Shown here in pieces: positions 16,522 to 24,860 of a DNA stretch of 33,019 nucleotides. Source of the stretch: Spirochaetae bacterium HGW-Spirochaetae-5 (lineage in GTDB: Bacteria; Spirochaetota; UBA4802; UBA5550); assembly GCA_002839285.1 (NCBI GenBank), contig PGXT01000008.1, positions 1 through 33,019 of the forward strand, written 5' to 3'. Every line of letters begins with the position of its first letter. The stretch's first letter is position 1. The position numbers and the translations under genes are program-made. The notes below the pieces were generated by a model. It was not told the origin of the DNA. It was given only the letters and a program-made list of their open reading frames with translations, and made no database searches.

Positions 16522-17460
16522 ATGATTAATCCGTTAATATCAATAATGATTCCAACCTGGAATAGAGACGAATCAGTTTTAGATATTGTTAAGGTCGTTA
16601 ATAAAAGTCTAATTCAAGATATTGAAATCGTTATAGTTGATAATAATTCTGATGAAAAATTTTTCAGATTTATCGAAAGTAATATAAAATCATTCCCTAA
16701 TGTTAGATTATATCGGAATAATGAAAATATTGGCATGACGCCAAATTGGAATAAGTGTATTCAATATTCAAAAGGTGAATGGTTAGGTTTGATCTGCTCT
16801 GATGATATTTATAAGCAGAGTGCAATCCCTCGCGTCAGAGAGATAATCAAAACGCTAGGAGAACCCGGTTTAATTATTCAATCACCACATTTAAAAGTTG
16901 ATATTGATTATCTTCCTAAAGGTTATCAAACGGTTAATAATATAGAATTACCGATTGCATCGGGCCAATTCTGGCATAGATCAATATCTGAACAACTTGG
17001 CGGTTTCAATGAAACTATTAAATATAGTCCAGATGCAGAATACTGGTTTAGAATTGCTTACTCATATCCTGTAGTCCGTGTACAGGAAGCGTTTGCTGAG
17101 TATCGAGAGCATAATGATAATTATATGTGGGAAACACTACGTAAGGATGATTACATTCAGCAAAATATATTATTAAGCAGAATTCTTTTGAATTATAAAA
17201 CTACACCTGAGTTGGCAATGAATGATGAATATATTGATCAATGTTTAGATCAATCATTAAAAGGGACAATCTATTCAATATTGAATTCTTCATTTTTAAA
17301 AAAAGGTAAATCAGATATTTTTTTTAAATATTTAAAATTTTTAAATGAAATTTCAAAGAGCCCTATTCAGAAAATCAGTATTTTTATAGTACTAGCATCA
17401 ATTATAAATGGGACTATTATGAGATTACTTGGTAAATTTAAAAAGCTTATTTTGAGGTAA
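16522..17460 (+). CDS. GT2 family glycosyltransferase
   Basis: A 312-residue GT-A enzyme. It starts I-S-I-M-I-P-T-W-N-R, has V-D-N-N-S-D-E near residue 40, N-N-E-N-I-G-M-T-P-N-W-N-K near 70, and C-S-D-D-I-Y near 94 as the metal-binding acidic motif. A Y-S-P-D-A-E-Y-W-F-R-I block near 172-182 and Y-R-E-H-N-D-N near 200 complete the family pattern. ATG 16522 is preferred to the TTG two codons upstream. The stop is four bases before the next GT2 gene's TTG start, and the ribosome site for that gene lies inside this gene's last codons, so the pair is coupled. Substrates are unknown. Confidence 0.87.
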   Translation: MINPLISIMIPTWNRDESVLDIVKVVNKSLIQDIEIVIVDNNSDEKFFRFIESNIKSFPNVRLYRNNENIGMTPNWNKCIQYSKGEWLGLICSDDIYKQSAIPRVREIIKTLGEPGLIIQSPHLKVDIDYLPKGYQTVNNIELPIASGQFWHRSISEQLGGFNETIKYSPDAEYWFRIAYSYPVVRVQEAFAEYREHNDNYMWETLRKDDYIQQNILLSRILLNYKTTPELAMNDEYIDQCLDQSLKGTIYSILNSSFLKKGKSDIFFKYLKFLNEISKSPIQKISIFIVLASIINGTIMRLLGKFKKLILR

Positions 17461-17464
17461 AATT

Positions 17465-18295
17465 TTGAAAAACATATCAGTTATTGCTGTAGTTTATAAT
17501 GAAGGACATCGAATAGAAACATTTTTAAAATCATTTTCATGGAGTGATGATGTAATTGTTGTTGATAAATCTTCAACAGATAATACACGGGAAATTGCAT
17601 TAAAGTATACTGAAAATGTAATTCTAGTTCCTTATAGTGATACCGGTGATGAAATAAAATATGGATTAGCACAAGCAAAAAATGATTGGATACTCACAGT
17701 AACCGCATCTGATCTTATACATCCTAAATTAGTAAAAAAAATTATTAAGTTAATAAATACAAAGGATTTTGATTTTGAAGTAATTTCACTTCCCTTTGCA
17801 ATATATGTTTTTGGAATTAGAAATCCAAAAAGATCTCCTTGGGGATTGGTTAATAAAGAATGGTTGATAAAAAAAGAAGTGTTATCTCCAAGTAAAGAAG
17901 TTCATAAAGAGATGGAGCATAATTCAAAAAAAATATTTAAAATGGGTTTTAGCGAAACAGAAAATCTATATCATCTTACACATGAATCAATGGAGACATT
18001 TTTGGAGCGACATACTCGATATACTCGTTGTGAAGCTTTAAAATATAATGATGAAAAAACTGCATTTAGATCATCATTAAAGGAACTACTGAGATCGGTT
18101 TATGAGGTTTTTATTAAGAAAAGGAGTTTTCTTTTAGGGTGGGATGGATTAGCTTTAGGTTTAGCTTATATTTCTTATTTTATATTTAAATATCTTTTTA
18201 TTTGGGAGAAATTTCGCGGAAAGGGTTCAACTGAATACAGTAAAATTAAGCAGGATATTATAAAATTATGGGAAGATGAATCAAAAATAAAATGA
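17465..18295 (+). CDS. GT2 family glycosyltransferase, WaaE/KdtX-like
   Basis: A 276-residue protein resembling the LPS-core GT2 group: I-S-V-I-A-V-V-Y-N-E-G-H-R-I at the N-terminus, S-D-D-V-I-V-V-D-K-S-S-T-D-N-T near 26-41, and a late L-T-H-E-S-M-E-T-F block near 175. WaaE/KdtX relatives normally have a D-A-D-E metal motif after the strand W-I-L-x-L; here W-I-L-T-V is followed by T-A-S-D83, so only one acidic residue remains. The TTG start has GAGG eight bases upstream, inside the preceding gene. A hydrophobic stretch near residues 228-245 suggests membrane association. It may be active with a different metal ligand set or be impaired. Confidence 0.8.
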   Translation: MKNISVIAVVYNEGHRIETFLKSFSWSDDVIVVDKSSTDNTREIALKYTENVILVPYSDTGDEIKYGLAQAKNDWILTVTASDLIHPKLVKKIIKLINTKDFDFEVISLPFAIYVFGIRNPKRSPWGLVNKEWLIKKEVLSPSKEVHKEMEHNSKKIFKMGFSETENLYHLTHESMETFLERHTRYTRCEALKYNDEKTAFRSSLKELLRSVYEVFIKKRSFLLGWDGLALGLAYISYFIFKYLFIWEKFRGKGSTEYSKIKQDIIKLWEDESKIK

Positions 18296-18325
18296 TTATA
18301 CTTTAAATAAATGTTAGGAGATTAC

Positions 18326-18862
18326 ATGCAAATAATTGAAACAATTATTAGTGGTTGTTATGAAATATTACCTGGAGTATTTAGAGATTCTCGGGGTGAA
18401 TTTATAAAAACATTTAATTATGATGAATTTGTTAAATATAATTTAGTAACGGATTTCAAAGAGGAATTTTATTCTGTTTCTCATATTAATGTATTACGAG
18501 GTCTTCATTTTCAATCACCACCATGTGATCAGGAAAAAATTGTAACATGCATGAATGGTGGAGCAGTAGATATTATTCTGGATATCAGAAAAAAATCCAT
18601 TACATATGGAAAGTATTTAGTTTTAAATATTTCAGCAAATAAAAGAAACATGGTTTATATTCCAAAAGGTTGTGCTCACGGTTTTTTATCTCTGGCAGAT
18701 AATACAGTAATGAATTATAAGGTTACTTCTGTACATTCTCCTATTTGTGATTCAGGAATACTTTGGGATTCAATAGGTTACAATTGGCCTGTTGATATTC
18801 CGATAATATCTGATCGAGATAAAGGATTTTTACCTTTAAATGAATTTAAAACACCTTTTTAA
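18326..18862 (+). CDS. RmlC-like deoxysugar nucleotide epimerase
   Basis: A 178-residue cupin of the dTDP-4-keto-6-deoxyglucose 3,5-epimerase family, the usual length. The active-site blocks L-R-G-L-H61-F-Q and E-K71-I-V are intact, as is I-P-K-G-C-A-H-G-F. The general-acid tyrosine of RmlC (sixth residue after Tyr131) is histidine here, His137. ATG 18326 is chosen because AGGAG lies five bases upstream; the ATG at 18311 precedes that site. No rmlA, rmlB or rmlD is present, so dTDP-rhamnose synthesis is unlikely. With the SDR that follows after 13 bases, it more probably epimerises a CDP-4-keto sugar, as AscE does for ascarylose (inference). Confidence 0.82.
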   Translation: MQIIETIISGCYEILPGVFRDSRGEFIKTFNYDEFVKYNLVTDFKEEFYSVSHINVLRGLHFQSPPCDQEKIVTCMNGGAVDIILDIRKKSITYGKYLVLNISANKRNMVYIPKGCAHGFLSLADNTVMNYKVTSVHSPICDSGILWDSIGYNWPVDIPIISDRDKGFLPLNEFKTPF

Positions 18863-18875
18863 AATTGAGGATTAA

Positions 18876-19760
18876 ATGAAGAAAATTATTATAACAGGTG
18901 CTACTGGATTTATTGGATCAAATCTTACTCGTCGTTTGGTAAATGAAGGATTTGAAGTAAATCTCATTATCCGCAAATCATCCAGTACTGAATTATTAAA
19001 AGACATTTTAGATATGGTGAAGTTATATTATTATGATGGTACTTATCAGTCAATGCATGAGATTATGTTTGAAATAAAACCTGATTTAGTATTTCATTTA
19101 GCATCAAAATTTTTAGTTCAGCATAGATCTGATGAGATTGTGGATCTTATAACAAGTAATATTCTTTTTTCAACACATCTTGCTGAAGCTATGGTCAATA
19201 ATGATATCACAAAACTCGTAAATACTGGAACTTCATGGCAACATTATAACAATGAAATTTTTAATCCGGTAAATCTATATGCTGCGACCAAACAAGGATT
19301 TATTGATATTCTTTTATATTATCATGAGGCTCGCAAATTGGATGTAATTACCCTGGAATTATTTGATACATGTGGAAAAGATGATCCAAGACCAAAACTT
19401 TTTAATATTATAAAAACAGCAGCAAAAAATAATACAGAGCTTCTCATGTCACCTGGAGAGCAATGTCTTGATATTATTTACATAGATGATGTAGTTGATG
19501 CTTTTCTTATAGCTAGCCAGATAATTTGCGAAGAGAATAGTATTTTTAAAAGTTATGTTGTATCAACAGGATCATCTTTACCATTAAAAGAGATAGTTAC
19601 AAAGTTTGTTGACGAAAATAATATTGACATTGTAGTTAAATGGGGTGGACGTGAATATAGAGATAGGGAAGTAATGATTCCATGGTCTCGAGGAGAAATT
19701 TTACCAGGCTGGAGTGCTAAACATAGCTTTAATGATTTTGTAAAATGGTTATTTCATTGA
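18876..19760 (+). CDS. SDR reductase, CDP-abequose/ascarylose synthase-like
   Basis: A 294-residue extended SDR: T-G-A-T-G-F-I-G-S-N-L (residues 6-16), H-L-A-S-K-F, N-T-G-T-S-W-Q-H-Y, V-N-L-Y135-A-A-T-K139 with the catalytic pair, and L-E-L-F-D-T-C-G-K-D-D-P-R. The T-S-W-Q-H-Y and P-V-N-L-Y-A-A-T-K-Q blocks resemble the reductases that finish CDP-3,6-dideoxyhexoses (CDP-abequose synthase group). It lies 13 bases after the epimerase gene. A likely role is C4 reduction of an epimerised CDP-4-keto-deoxyhexose derived from RfbG or RfbH. The exact product (ascarylose, abequose or a 6-deoxyhexose) cannot be decided from sequence. Confidence 0.7.
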   Translation: MKKIIITGATGFIGSNLTRRLVNEGFEVNLIIRKSSSTELLKDILDMVKLYYYDGTYQSMHEIMFEIKPDLVFHLASKFLVQHRSDEIVDLITSNILFSTHLAEAMVNNDITKLVNTGTSWQHYNNEIFNPVNLYAATKQGFIDILLYYHEARKLDVITLELFDTCGKDDPRPKLFNIIKTAAKNNTELLMSPGEQCLDIIYIDDVVDAFLIASQIICEENSIFKSYVVSTGSSLPLKEIVTKFVDENNIDIVVKWGGREYRDREVMIPWSRGEILPGWSAKHSFNDFVKWLFH

Positions 19761-19846
19761 TGATTTATATTAAAATAAAAATCTTAAATTGATAGTTATT
19801 TTCAATTACAGGTGAGTAATAAACAAATTATAATTTTGAGGATATA

Positions 19847-20578
19847 ATGATTAAAAAAAACAAATTTTCTGTCATAACGGTATGTTTTAATAGTGAACGA
19901 ACTATTAGAGACACAATAGAATCTGTTCTAAAACAGACATATACAGAATATGAATATTTAATTATTGATGGAAAATCAGATGATACAACATTATCTATAA
20001 TAAAAGAATATGAAACTTCATTTGAAGGCAAAATGAAGTTGATTTCAGAAAAGGATAATGGTATTTATGATGCAATGAATAAAGGTATTCAGCATGCTGA
20101 TGGAGATATTATAGGTTTTATAAATTCGGATGATTGGTTGGAACCGGATGCCCTTGAAAATATTAATAATGAATTTATATTAAATAATTGTGAAGTTGTA
20201 TATGGTTTGTTGAGATTTTATAAACATGATAAATATTTTGGAATGAATGGTAATAGTCACTATTTTATTAATGACTCAATGATCGCTTTCCCTACATGTT
20301 TTATTAAAAAAAGTGTATATGAGAAATATGGAGTATATAATACAAAATATAAATCAGTAGCTGATTACGATTATATTATACAAATAGTTAAATATGGAGT
20401 TGAAATACATTTTGTAGAAAAAGTAATTGCTAATTTTAGAATTGGCGGGATGTCGTCAAGTTTAACTGCGGCTTATGAAACTAATTCTATTCGTTATAAA
20501 TATGGTTTTATTTCATTTAAAAAGTATTTATTGATGATTCTATTTTTAAAATTAAAGAATTTATTAAATATTATTTAG
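19847..20578 (+). CDS. GT2 family glycosyltransferase, WcaA-like
   Basis: A 243-residue GT-A enzyme with F-S-V-I-T-V-C-F-N-S-E, I-I-D-G-K-S-D-D-T-T near 37-46, S-E-K-D-N-G-I-Y-D-A-M-N-K-G-I near 65-79, and I-N-S-D-D-W near 90-95. This is the compact family with the D-x-G-I-Y-D-A-M-N-K-G signature, common in colanic-acid-type and O-antigen loci. GAGG lies eight bases upstream of the ATG. It closes the long plus-strand run that begins at 289. The next gene faces it on the minus strand, with only 56 bases between stops. Confidence 0.88.
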   Translation: MIKKNKFSVITVCFNSERTIRDTIESVLKQTYTEYEYLIIDGKSDDTTLSIIKEYETSFEGKMKLISEKDNGIYDAMNKGIQHADGDIIGFINSDDWLEPDALENINNEFILNNCEVVYGLLRFYKHDKYFGMNGNSHYFINDSMIAFPTCFIKKSVYEKYGVYNTKYKSVADYDYIIQIVKYGVEIHFVEKVIANFRIGGMSSSLTAAYETNSIRYKYGFISFKKYLLMILFLKLKNLLNII

Positions 20579-20634
20579 ATTGTAAAATAATATTTTAATT
20601 ATTAACCTTTCGATTTTTAATTTTTGTTAAAATA

Positions 20635-21801
20635 CTATTTCATATCTATTTCGTAAAAGATTTTATTTATCTTTTCAACTTTATGCTTATTCAGAAAGTT
20701 TTTTTCAACATGCATATAAGCATTCTTTTTTATCTGCTCTTTTTCAGAATTCTTCATCTGTAATATGGCATTGATTTTTTCTGCAATAGTTTTAATGTCT
20801 GCATTATAATCATAGAAAAAACCATTATTATTATCAATGATTATATCGTTTATTCCTCCGACTCTCCGGGCAAGGACAACACATTTGTTCTGCATAGCTT
20901 CAATTGTAACTAACGAAAAAGTTTCCGAATCACTATTTATCATAAGAAGGTCTATATCCTGATAAAGATTAAGAATTTCATTGTGATATAACTGTCCGGA
21001 AAAATAAACCGGTAATTTCATAACAGCTGCTCTGGTTTGCAAAGATTTTAACAGATCATCGTCATCGCTTTCGCCGATAATGATTCCAGTAAAATCATTT
21101 CTGAAGTTTAATAATTCATTTAATGAATCTATAAATATATCAACCCGTTTGTTTCTGTCTATTCTGCATATAGTTGCGATTATAAGTTTTTTATTATCAG
21201 GAATTAATTTGTGTAATGTATGAGATTTATTTTTTGTATGACTGGCATCAATTAAATTGATCCCATTGTGAACAACAGATATTTGTGATTCTTTACCCAG
21301 AATTAATTTTAAATGAGCAGCTGTATGTGTTGATGGTACCAGGATATGGTCGAATCTTTTTTTGAAAATTTTTATCCATTTTGCCAGAAATGATTTTTCA
21401 GGAAGAGTATCGTGGATATGCTGAACTGTTTTAAGTTTTGGACTTAATATTTTATAAAGGCTGACTAGAATACAATCATAACTGTTGTTGCCGTATATTA
21501 ATTGTATTTTATTATTTTTGACAATTTTGTGAATGATTAAAAGATTAATTATAATAGAATAAATAAAAGAAAAAATATAAATCATGTCTTTTAATTTTTT
21601 AAATGGAAACTTTTTAAAATGGTTTGATGTATAGATATTAGAAATATTTCTAGTCCCGTTATATAGAGTGGAAATTTTTGGATCTGTCAGTATTGCAAAA
21701 ATAAAATCATCATTATCATTTATAAAATGTTTTAATGCAAGCTCAGCTCCGCCTATTATTTCACTTTGATTTAATATTAGTATATTGCTTTTCAATTTCA
21801 T
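20635..21801 (-). CDS. GT4 family glycosyltransferase
   Basis: A 388-residue GT-B enzyme on the minus strand. The N-domain shows Q-S-E-I-I-G-G-A-E-L-A-L (residues 12-23) and H-I-H-D-T-L-P near 128. The linker reads V-V-H-N-G-I-N-L, and the C-domain has I-C-R-I-D-R-N-K-R-V-D and S-E-T-F-S-L-V-T-I-E-A-M, the latter with E-x7-E for nucleotide-sugar binding. It is read after the GT2 gene at 21879-22925, 77 bases downstream of that gene's stop, so these two form a minus-strand unit with a promoter candidate at 23008-23037. Donor and linkage are unknown. Confidence 0.88.
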   Translation of the reverse strand: MKLKSNILILNQSEIIGGAELALKHFINDNDDFIFAILTDPKISTLYNGTRNISNIYTSNHFKKFPFKKLKDMIYIFSFIYSIIINLLIIHKIVKNNKIQLIYGNNSYDCILVSLYKILSPKLKTVQHIHDTLPEKSFLAKWIKIFKKRFDHILVPSTHTAAHLKLILGKESQISVVHNGINLIDASHTKNKSHTLHKLIPDNKKLIIATICRIDRNKRVDIFIDSLNELLNFRNDFTGIIIGESDDDDLLKSLQTRAAVMKLPVYFSGQLYHNEILNLYQDIDLLMINSDSETFSLVTIEAMQNKCVVLARRVGGINDIIIDNNNGFFYDYNADIKTIAEKINAILQMKNSEKEQIKKNAYMHVEKNFLNKHKVEKINKIFYEIDMK

Positions 21802-21878
21802 CTCTTTCTTATATATTAATTTTAAGAATTATAAATACGGTGTATTAAATATTAAACTGACAGGTATTATGTTAATAT

Positions 21879-22925
21879 TTAATACATTTTTTTTAAAGTT
21901 AATGCGGTGATCATTGCATTAACTTTATCTTTGTCCCCTTTTAAAATCCGGTATAGAATTGTAGCTAAGATTCTTGGTATTACAATCATTAATAATAAAG
22001 GATAATGAGACCATGTAAATATTAAAGCGCTTCTGAAGAAATGATACACTGCAAAACTGCTTTTTGTCTTCTTCTGCTTATTCGCTCCGGTTGATGCTCC
22101 TTCCTTATGGTAGACTCTTGATTTTCCGGTATAACCTATCTTCCATCCCCTCTTATTGCCCCGTGTTATCCAGTCGGTTTCTTCGAAGTAAATAAAATAA
22201 TCTTCACACATGGGGCCGACATCATTAATGTACTCTTTTGAAACAAATAGTGAAGCCCCTATAACGTAGTCTTTTTTGAAATTTTCATTGTCAAACTGGC
22301 CTTTATCATATTCCCCTGAACCAATGTGGCGGGAATAAGCCAATGTTCGATAATATATTCCGCCTACCGCCTGAATTACATCCGGATTATTGTAATAAAG
22401 AAGTTTTGATCCAATAATTCCGGTCTTATTTCCAGATTCTCTGGATTGATGAGCATATTTTACCAGTTGCTCAAGTGAATCGTTTTCTATTACAGTATCA
22501 TTATTGAGTATCCAGACATGAGTAAAGTCGTTTTTTAATTGCGCAAACTTTATTGCTGCATTGTTTCCGCCTGCAAACCCTAAATTTGATCCAGCATCAA
22601 TGAGAATTAACGGGGAATCTGAAAGTGGTTGCGGAGCGGTATGATGTAGAAGGCTTTCATATGAGTAAGTGGAATACTGTAGTGGTTTTTCTTTAATCGG
22701 CATTAACAGGTGGGTAAGGGGATGTTCCGGATCAACTTCTGGAATATGTTTACCTTCAGCCCACTGTTTAATATAATTAAGTGAATCATCAGTTGAAGCA
22801 TTATCACAGACAATTATTTGATAGTACTTGTAGTTATTATGGAGAATACTTTCAAGGCATTCTATTGTATCTTTCCAGCCATTATAATTGACAAGAATAA
22901 TATATATCTTTTCGGGATTCTTCAT
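21879..22925 (-). CDS. GT2 family glycosyltransferase, rhamnosyltransferase-like with insertion
   Basis: A 348-residue GT-A protein: I-Y-I-I-L-V-N-Y-N-G-W-K-D-T (residues 7-20), C-D-N-A-S-T-D-D-S, then an insertion of about 50 residues (roughly 55-105) before N-L-G-F-A-G-G-N-N-A-A. The acidic motif is L-N-N-D-T. Further in are Y-F-E-E-T-D-W and Y-T-G-K-S-R-V-Y-H-K-E-G-A-S, both characteristic of the WbbL/rhamnosyltransferase-like group. The C-terminus has a hydrophobic segment near 300-320, suggesting membrane attachment. The insertion contains several prolines and histidines and no recognised domain. A well-formed promoter lies about 80 bases upstream on the minus strand. Confidence 0.87.
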   Translation of the reverse strand: MKNPEKIYIILVNYNGWKDTIECLESILHNNYKYYQIIVCDNASTDDSLNYIKQWAEGKHIPEVDPEHPLTHLLMPIKEKPLQYSTYSYESLLHHTAPQPLSDSPLILIDAGSNLGFAGGNNAAIKFAQLKNDFTHVWILNNDTVIENDSLEQLVKYAHQSRESGNKTGIIGSKLLYYNNPDVIQAVGGIYYRTLAYSRHIGSGEYDKGQFDNENFKKDYVIGASLFVSKEYINDVGPMCEDYFIYFEETDWITRGNKRGWKIGYTGKSRVYHKEGASTGANKQKKTKSSFAVYHFFRSALIFTWSHYPLLLMIVIPRILATILYRILKGDKDKVNAMITALTLKKMY

Positions 22926-23007
22926 TTATTGTCCTTATTTTTTAAAATTATCTTTTATGGTTATTTAAATATCTTTATTTCTATACAGTGGGATCTACAT
23001 TTATATT

Positions 23008-23037
23008 ATTTTAATAGATAAAAGTTAATAGTGTCAA
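23008..23037 (-). promoter_or_regulatory. Sigma-70-type promoter candidate for the minus-strand GT2-GT4 pair
   Basis: On the minus strand a perfect TTGACA (23037-23032) is followed after 18 bases by TAAAAT (23013-23008), five of six matches to TATAAT. Transcription would begin near 23000, leaving a leader of about 75 bases to the GT2 start. If this phylum uses a diverged -10/-35 consensus the call would fall. Confidence 0.45.
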
Positions 23038-23185
23038 TTGTTTTTCCTTTTTAAAAAATATTCTTTAACAGTTTAATAGTACTTTTATTTTGATTCAATG
23101 AAGGGGTAAGATTTTGTTGGTAAAATGAGGTACAAATTTTTTATACCAGTCTAGTACTCAGTATTTTTTTTTTACTAAATACATG

Positions 23186-23212
23186 TTGACACTAACTTGT
23201 TATAATTAAAAT
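23186..23212 (+). promoter_or_regulatory. Weak promoter candidate for the methyltransferase-GT4 pair
   Basis: A perfect TTGACA at 23186-23191 is followed by TAAAAT at 23207-23212 with a short 15-base spacer. It is 39 bases before the GTG start. A TATAAT at 23201-23206 is only nine bases from the TTGACA and cannot pair with it. Confidence 0.3.
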
Positions 23213-23250
23213 AAAGAAGTAATCAAATTTTTTATTGAGTAGAGGTTCTG

Positions 23251-23760
23251 GTGAAGTATAATCTTGGCTGCGGTTTTACAAAAATTCCTAATTATATTAA
23301 TTGTGATAATGATGAAGTGGTTAAACCTGATTTATTATTGGATCTGAATAAAAATGACTGGTTTCATAAATTGGAAAATGCTGAAGAAATTTGTGCGTAC
23401 AATGTTATTGAGCATCTCCACGATTTAGATAATTTTTTCATAAACGCTTATAAAGCCTTGAATCTGCACGGAAAACTGATAATAACTGTTCCATGTGTAT
23501 TTCATGAAAATGCATTTAATGATCCATCACATGTGAACTATTTTACACCTAAGACATTTTTATTTTTTTCTAATAATGATTTTTCTCATTATAATACTAA
23601 AAAAGGATATAAATTTAAACTGGTTAAATTAAAGTTAACTTTTTCGAAAGGTTTATTAGGCATGTTTTTTTATAGTATGATGAGATTTTTTTCTACAGGA
23701 GTTTCATTATCGTTTGTTTCTGAAATTAAGGCAGAGATGGAAAAATTAGAACAATTATGA
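23251..23760 (+). CDS. Class I SAM-dependent methyltransferase
   Basis: A 169-residue protein starting K-Y-N-L-G-C-G-F-T-K, the SAM-binding motif I (L-G-C-G) at the very N-terminus. It continues with N-C-D-N-D (ribose-binding acidic loop), A-Y-N-V-I-E-H-L-H-D (motif II), L-I-I-T-V-P and D-P-S-H-V-N-Y-F-T-P, a pattern shared by short methyltransferases in LPS and capsule loci. The start is GTG with AGAGG five bases upstream. The stop overlaps the following GT4 start (ATGA), so the two are coupled. A sugar O- or N-methylation role is likely; the target is unknown. Confidence 0.82.
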   Translation: MKYNLGCGFTKIPNYINCDNDEVVKPDLLLDLNKNDWFHKLENAEEICAYNVIEHLHDLDNFFINAYKALNLHGKLIITVPCVFHENAFNDPSHVNYFTPKTFLFFSNNDFSHYNTKKGYKFKLVKLKLTFSKGLLGMFFYSMMRFFSTGVSLSFVSEIKAEMEKLEQL

Positions 23761-24860
23761 TTATTGGTATTGATACATATTTTCTTTCCATGAAAAACAA
23801 TACAGGTATTGGAACTTTTGTTTTAAATACCATTCTTGGTATATCAAAAATTGATCATGTTAACGAATATATTTTATTTACTCCAGCAATAGTTCATCAT
23901 CAGTTTGCTGAAGAAATTTTAAAGAATAAGAATTTCAAGATAGTGATTGTTAAATCACTATTCCCATCAAGACGTTTATGGCTTCAAAGTCTAAATTTAA
24001 GGAAAGTTATTCTTGATAATAATACCGATGTATTTTGGGGCGGGGGGGAGTATATACCCGTATTGCTTCCTGCTAGAGTAAAAACCTGTGCAACAATTCA
24101 TGATGTTGTATTTAAAGTTTTGCCGAAAACAGCGGCGTTTACAGATAAAATATTTTATAATTTTTTACTCCCGTTTTCGTTACACAAAACAGATAGTTTG
24201 CTTACTATTTCAAATGTTTCTAAAAAAGAGATTGTAAAATATCTTAAAATAGAACCTGAGAAAATAAAAGTTATATATGATGGAATAGACTTAAAAAAAT
24301 TTATACCTGATGAAAAACAAATAAAAGAAAAATTTATTCTTTTTGTTGGTACATTGCAGCCGAGAAAAAATATGATTTCGTTAGTTGAGGCTTTTATTTT
24401 ATTAGCTGATAAAATTGATCATGATCTTGTTGTTGTTGGTGCTACGGGATGGAAAAGTAGTGATTTATCAGAAAAAATATTGTCTTTGCCTGATTCTTTA
24501 AGTAAAAGAATTCATTTTAAAGGGTATGTTTCGGATGAAGAATTAGTTGAGTTATACCAGACAGCTGATCTGTTTGTTGCCCCATCTTTGCATGAAGGAT
24601 TCGGATTGATAATTGCAGAAGCGGTTGCATGCGGAACTCCTGTATTAACAACCAGAAGAGGGGCCATCCCTGAAGTATTTGAAGACATCCCTGAATATGC
24701 CGACCCGTTATCACCAGTTGATATTTCCGATAAAATAATCTCTATTCTATCAGATCCGGTTAAAATGCGTCAAATGTCAGTTAAAGGATTAGATTTTATT
24801 CGTAAATATGATATAAATAATGTATCCCGGCAATACATCGATTTTTTTAATACATTATAA
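23757..24860 (+). CDS. GT4 family glycosyltransferase, mannosyltransferase-like
   Basis: A 367-residue GT-B enzyme. N-domain: I-G-I-D-T-Y-F-L, N-T-G-I-G-T-F, and T-I-H-D-V-V-F near 115. Linker: I-Y-D-G-I-D-L-K-K-F. C-domain: F-V-G-T-L-Q-P-R-K-N near 198-207 and H-E-G-F-G-L-I-I-A-E-A near 285, which carries the E-x7-E motif. The T-L-Q-P-R-K-N and I-D-x-R/T-Y pattern is typical of the group that includes many mannosyltransferases. It starts inside the stop of the methyltransferase gene. Its stop abuts that of the minus-strand flippase (24855), so the two genes meet tail to tail with no space for a separate terminator. Confidence 0.9.
   Translation: MIIGIDTYFLSMKNNTGIGTFVLNTILGISKIDHVNEYILFTPAIVHHQFAEEILKNKNFKIVIVKSLFPSRRLWLQSLNLRKVILDNNTDVFWGGGEYIPVLLPARVKTCATIHDVVFKVLPKTAAFTDKIFYNFLLPFSLHKTDSLLTISNVSKKEIVKYLKIEPEKIKVIYDGIDLKKFIPDEKQIKEKFILFVGTLQPRKNMISLVEAFILLADKIDHDLVVVGATGWKSSDLSEKILSLPDSLSKRIHFKGYVSDEELVELYQTADLFVAPSLHEGFGLIIAEAVACGTPVLTTRRGAIPEVFEDIPEYADPLSPVDISDKIISILSDPVKMRQMSVKGLDFIRKYDINNVSRQYIDFFNTL

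Larger units (their letters stand above)
22926..23250. other. Divergent intergenic region
   Basis: These 325 bases separate the minus-strand GT pair from the plus-strand methyltransferase/GT4 pair. Both neighbours point outward, so promoters in both directions are expected. One good candidate is found for the minus strand and a weaker one for the plus strand (listed separately). A short open frame through 22818-23021 has no ribosome site and runs into the GT2 gene antisense, so I do not call it. No other structure is evident. Confidence 0.6.
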
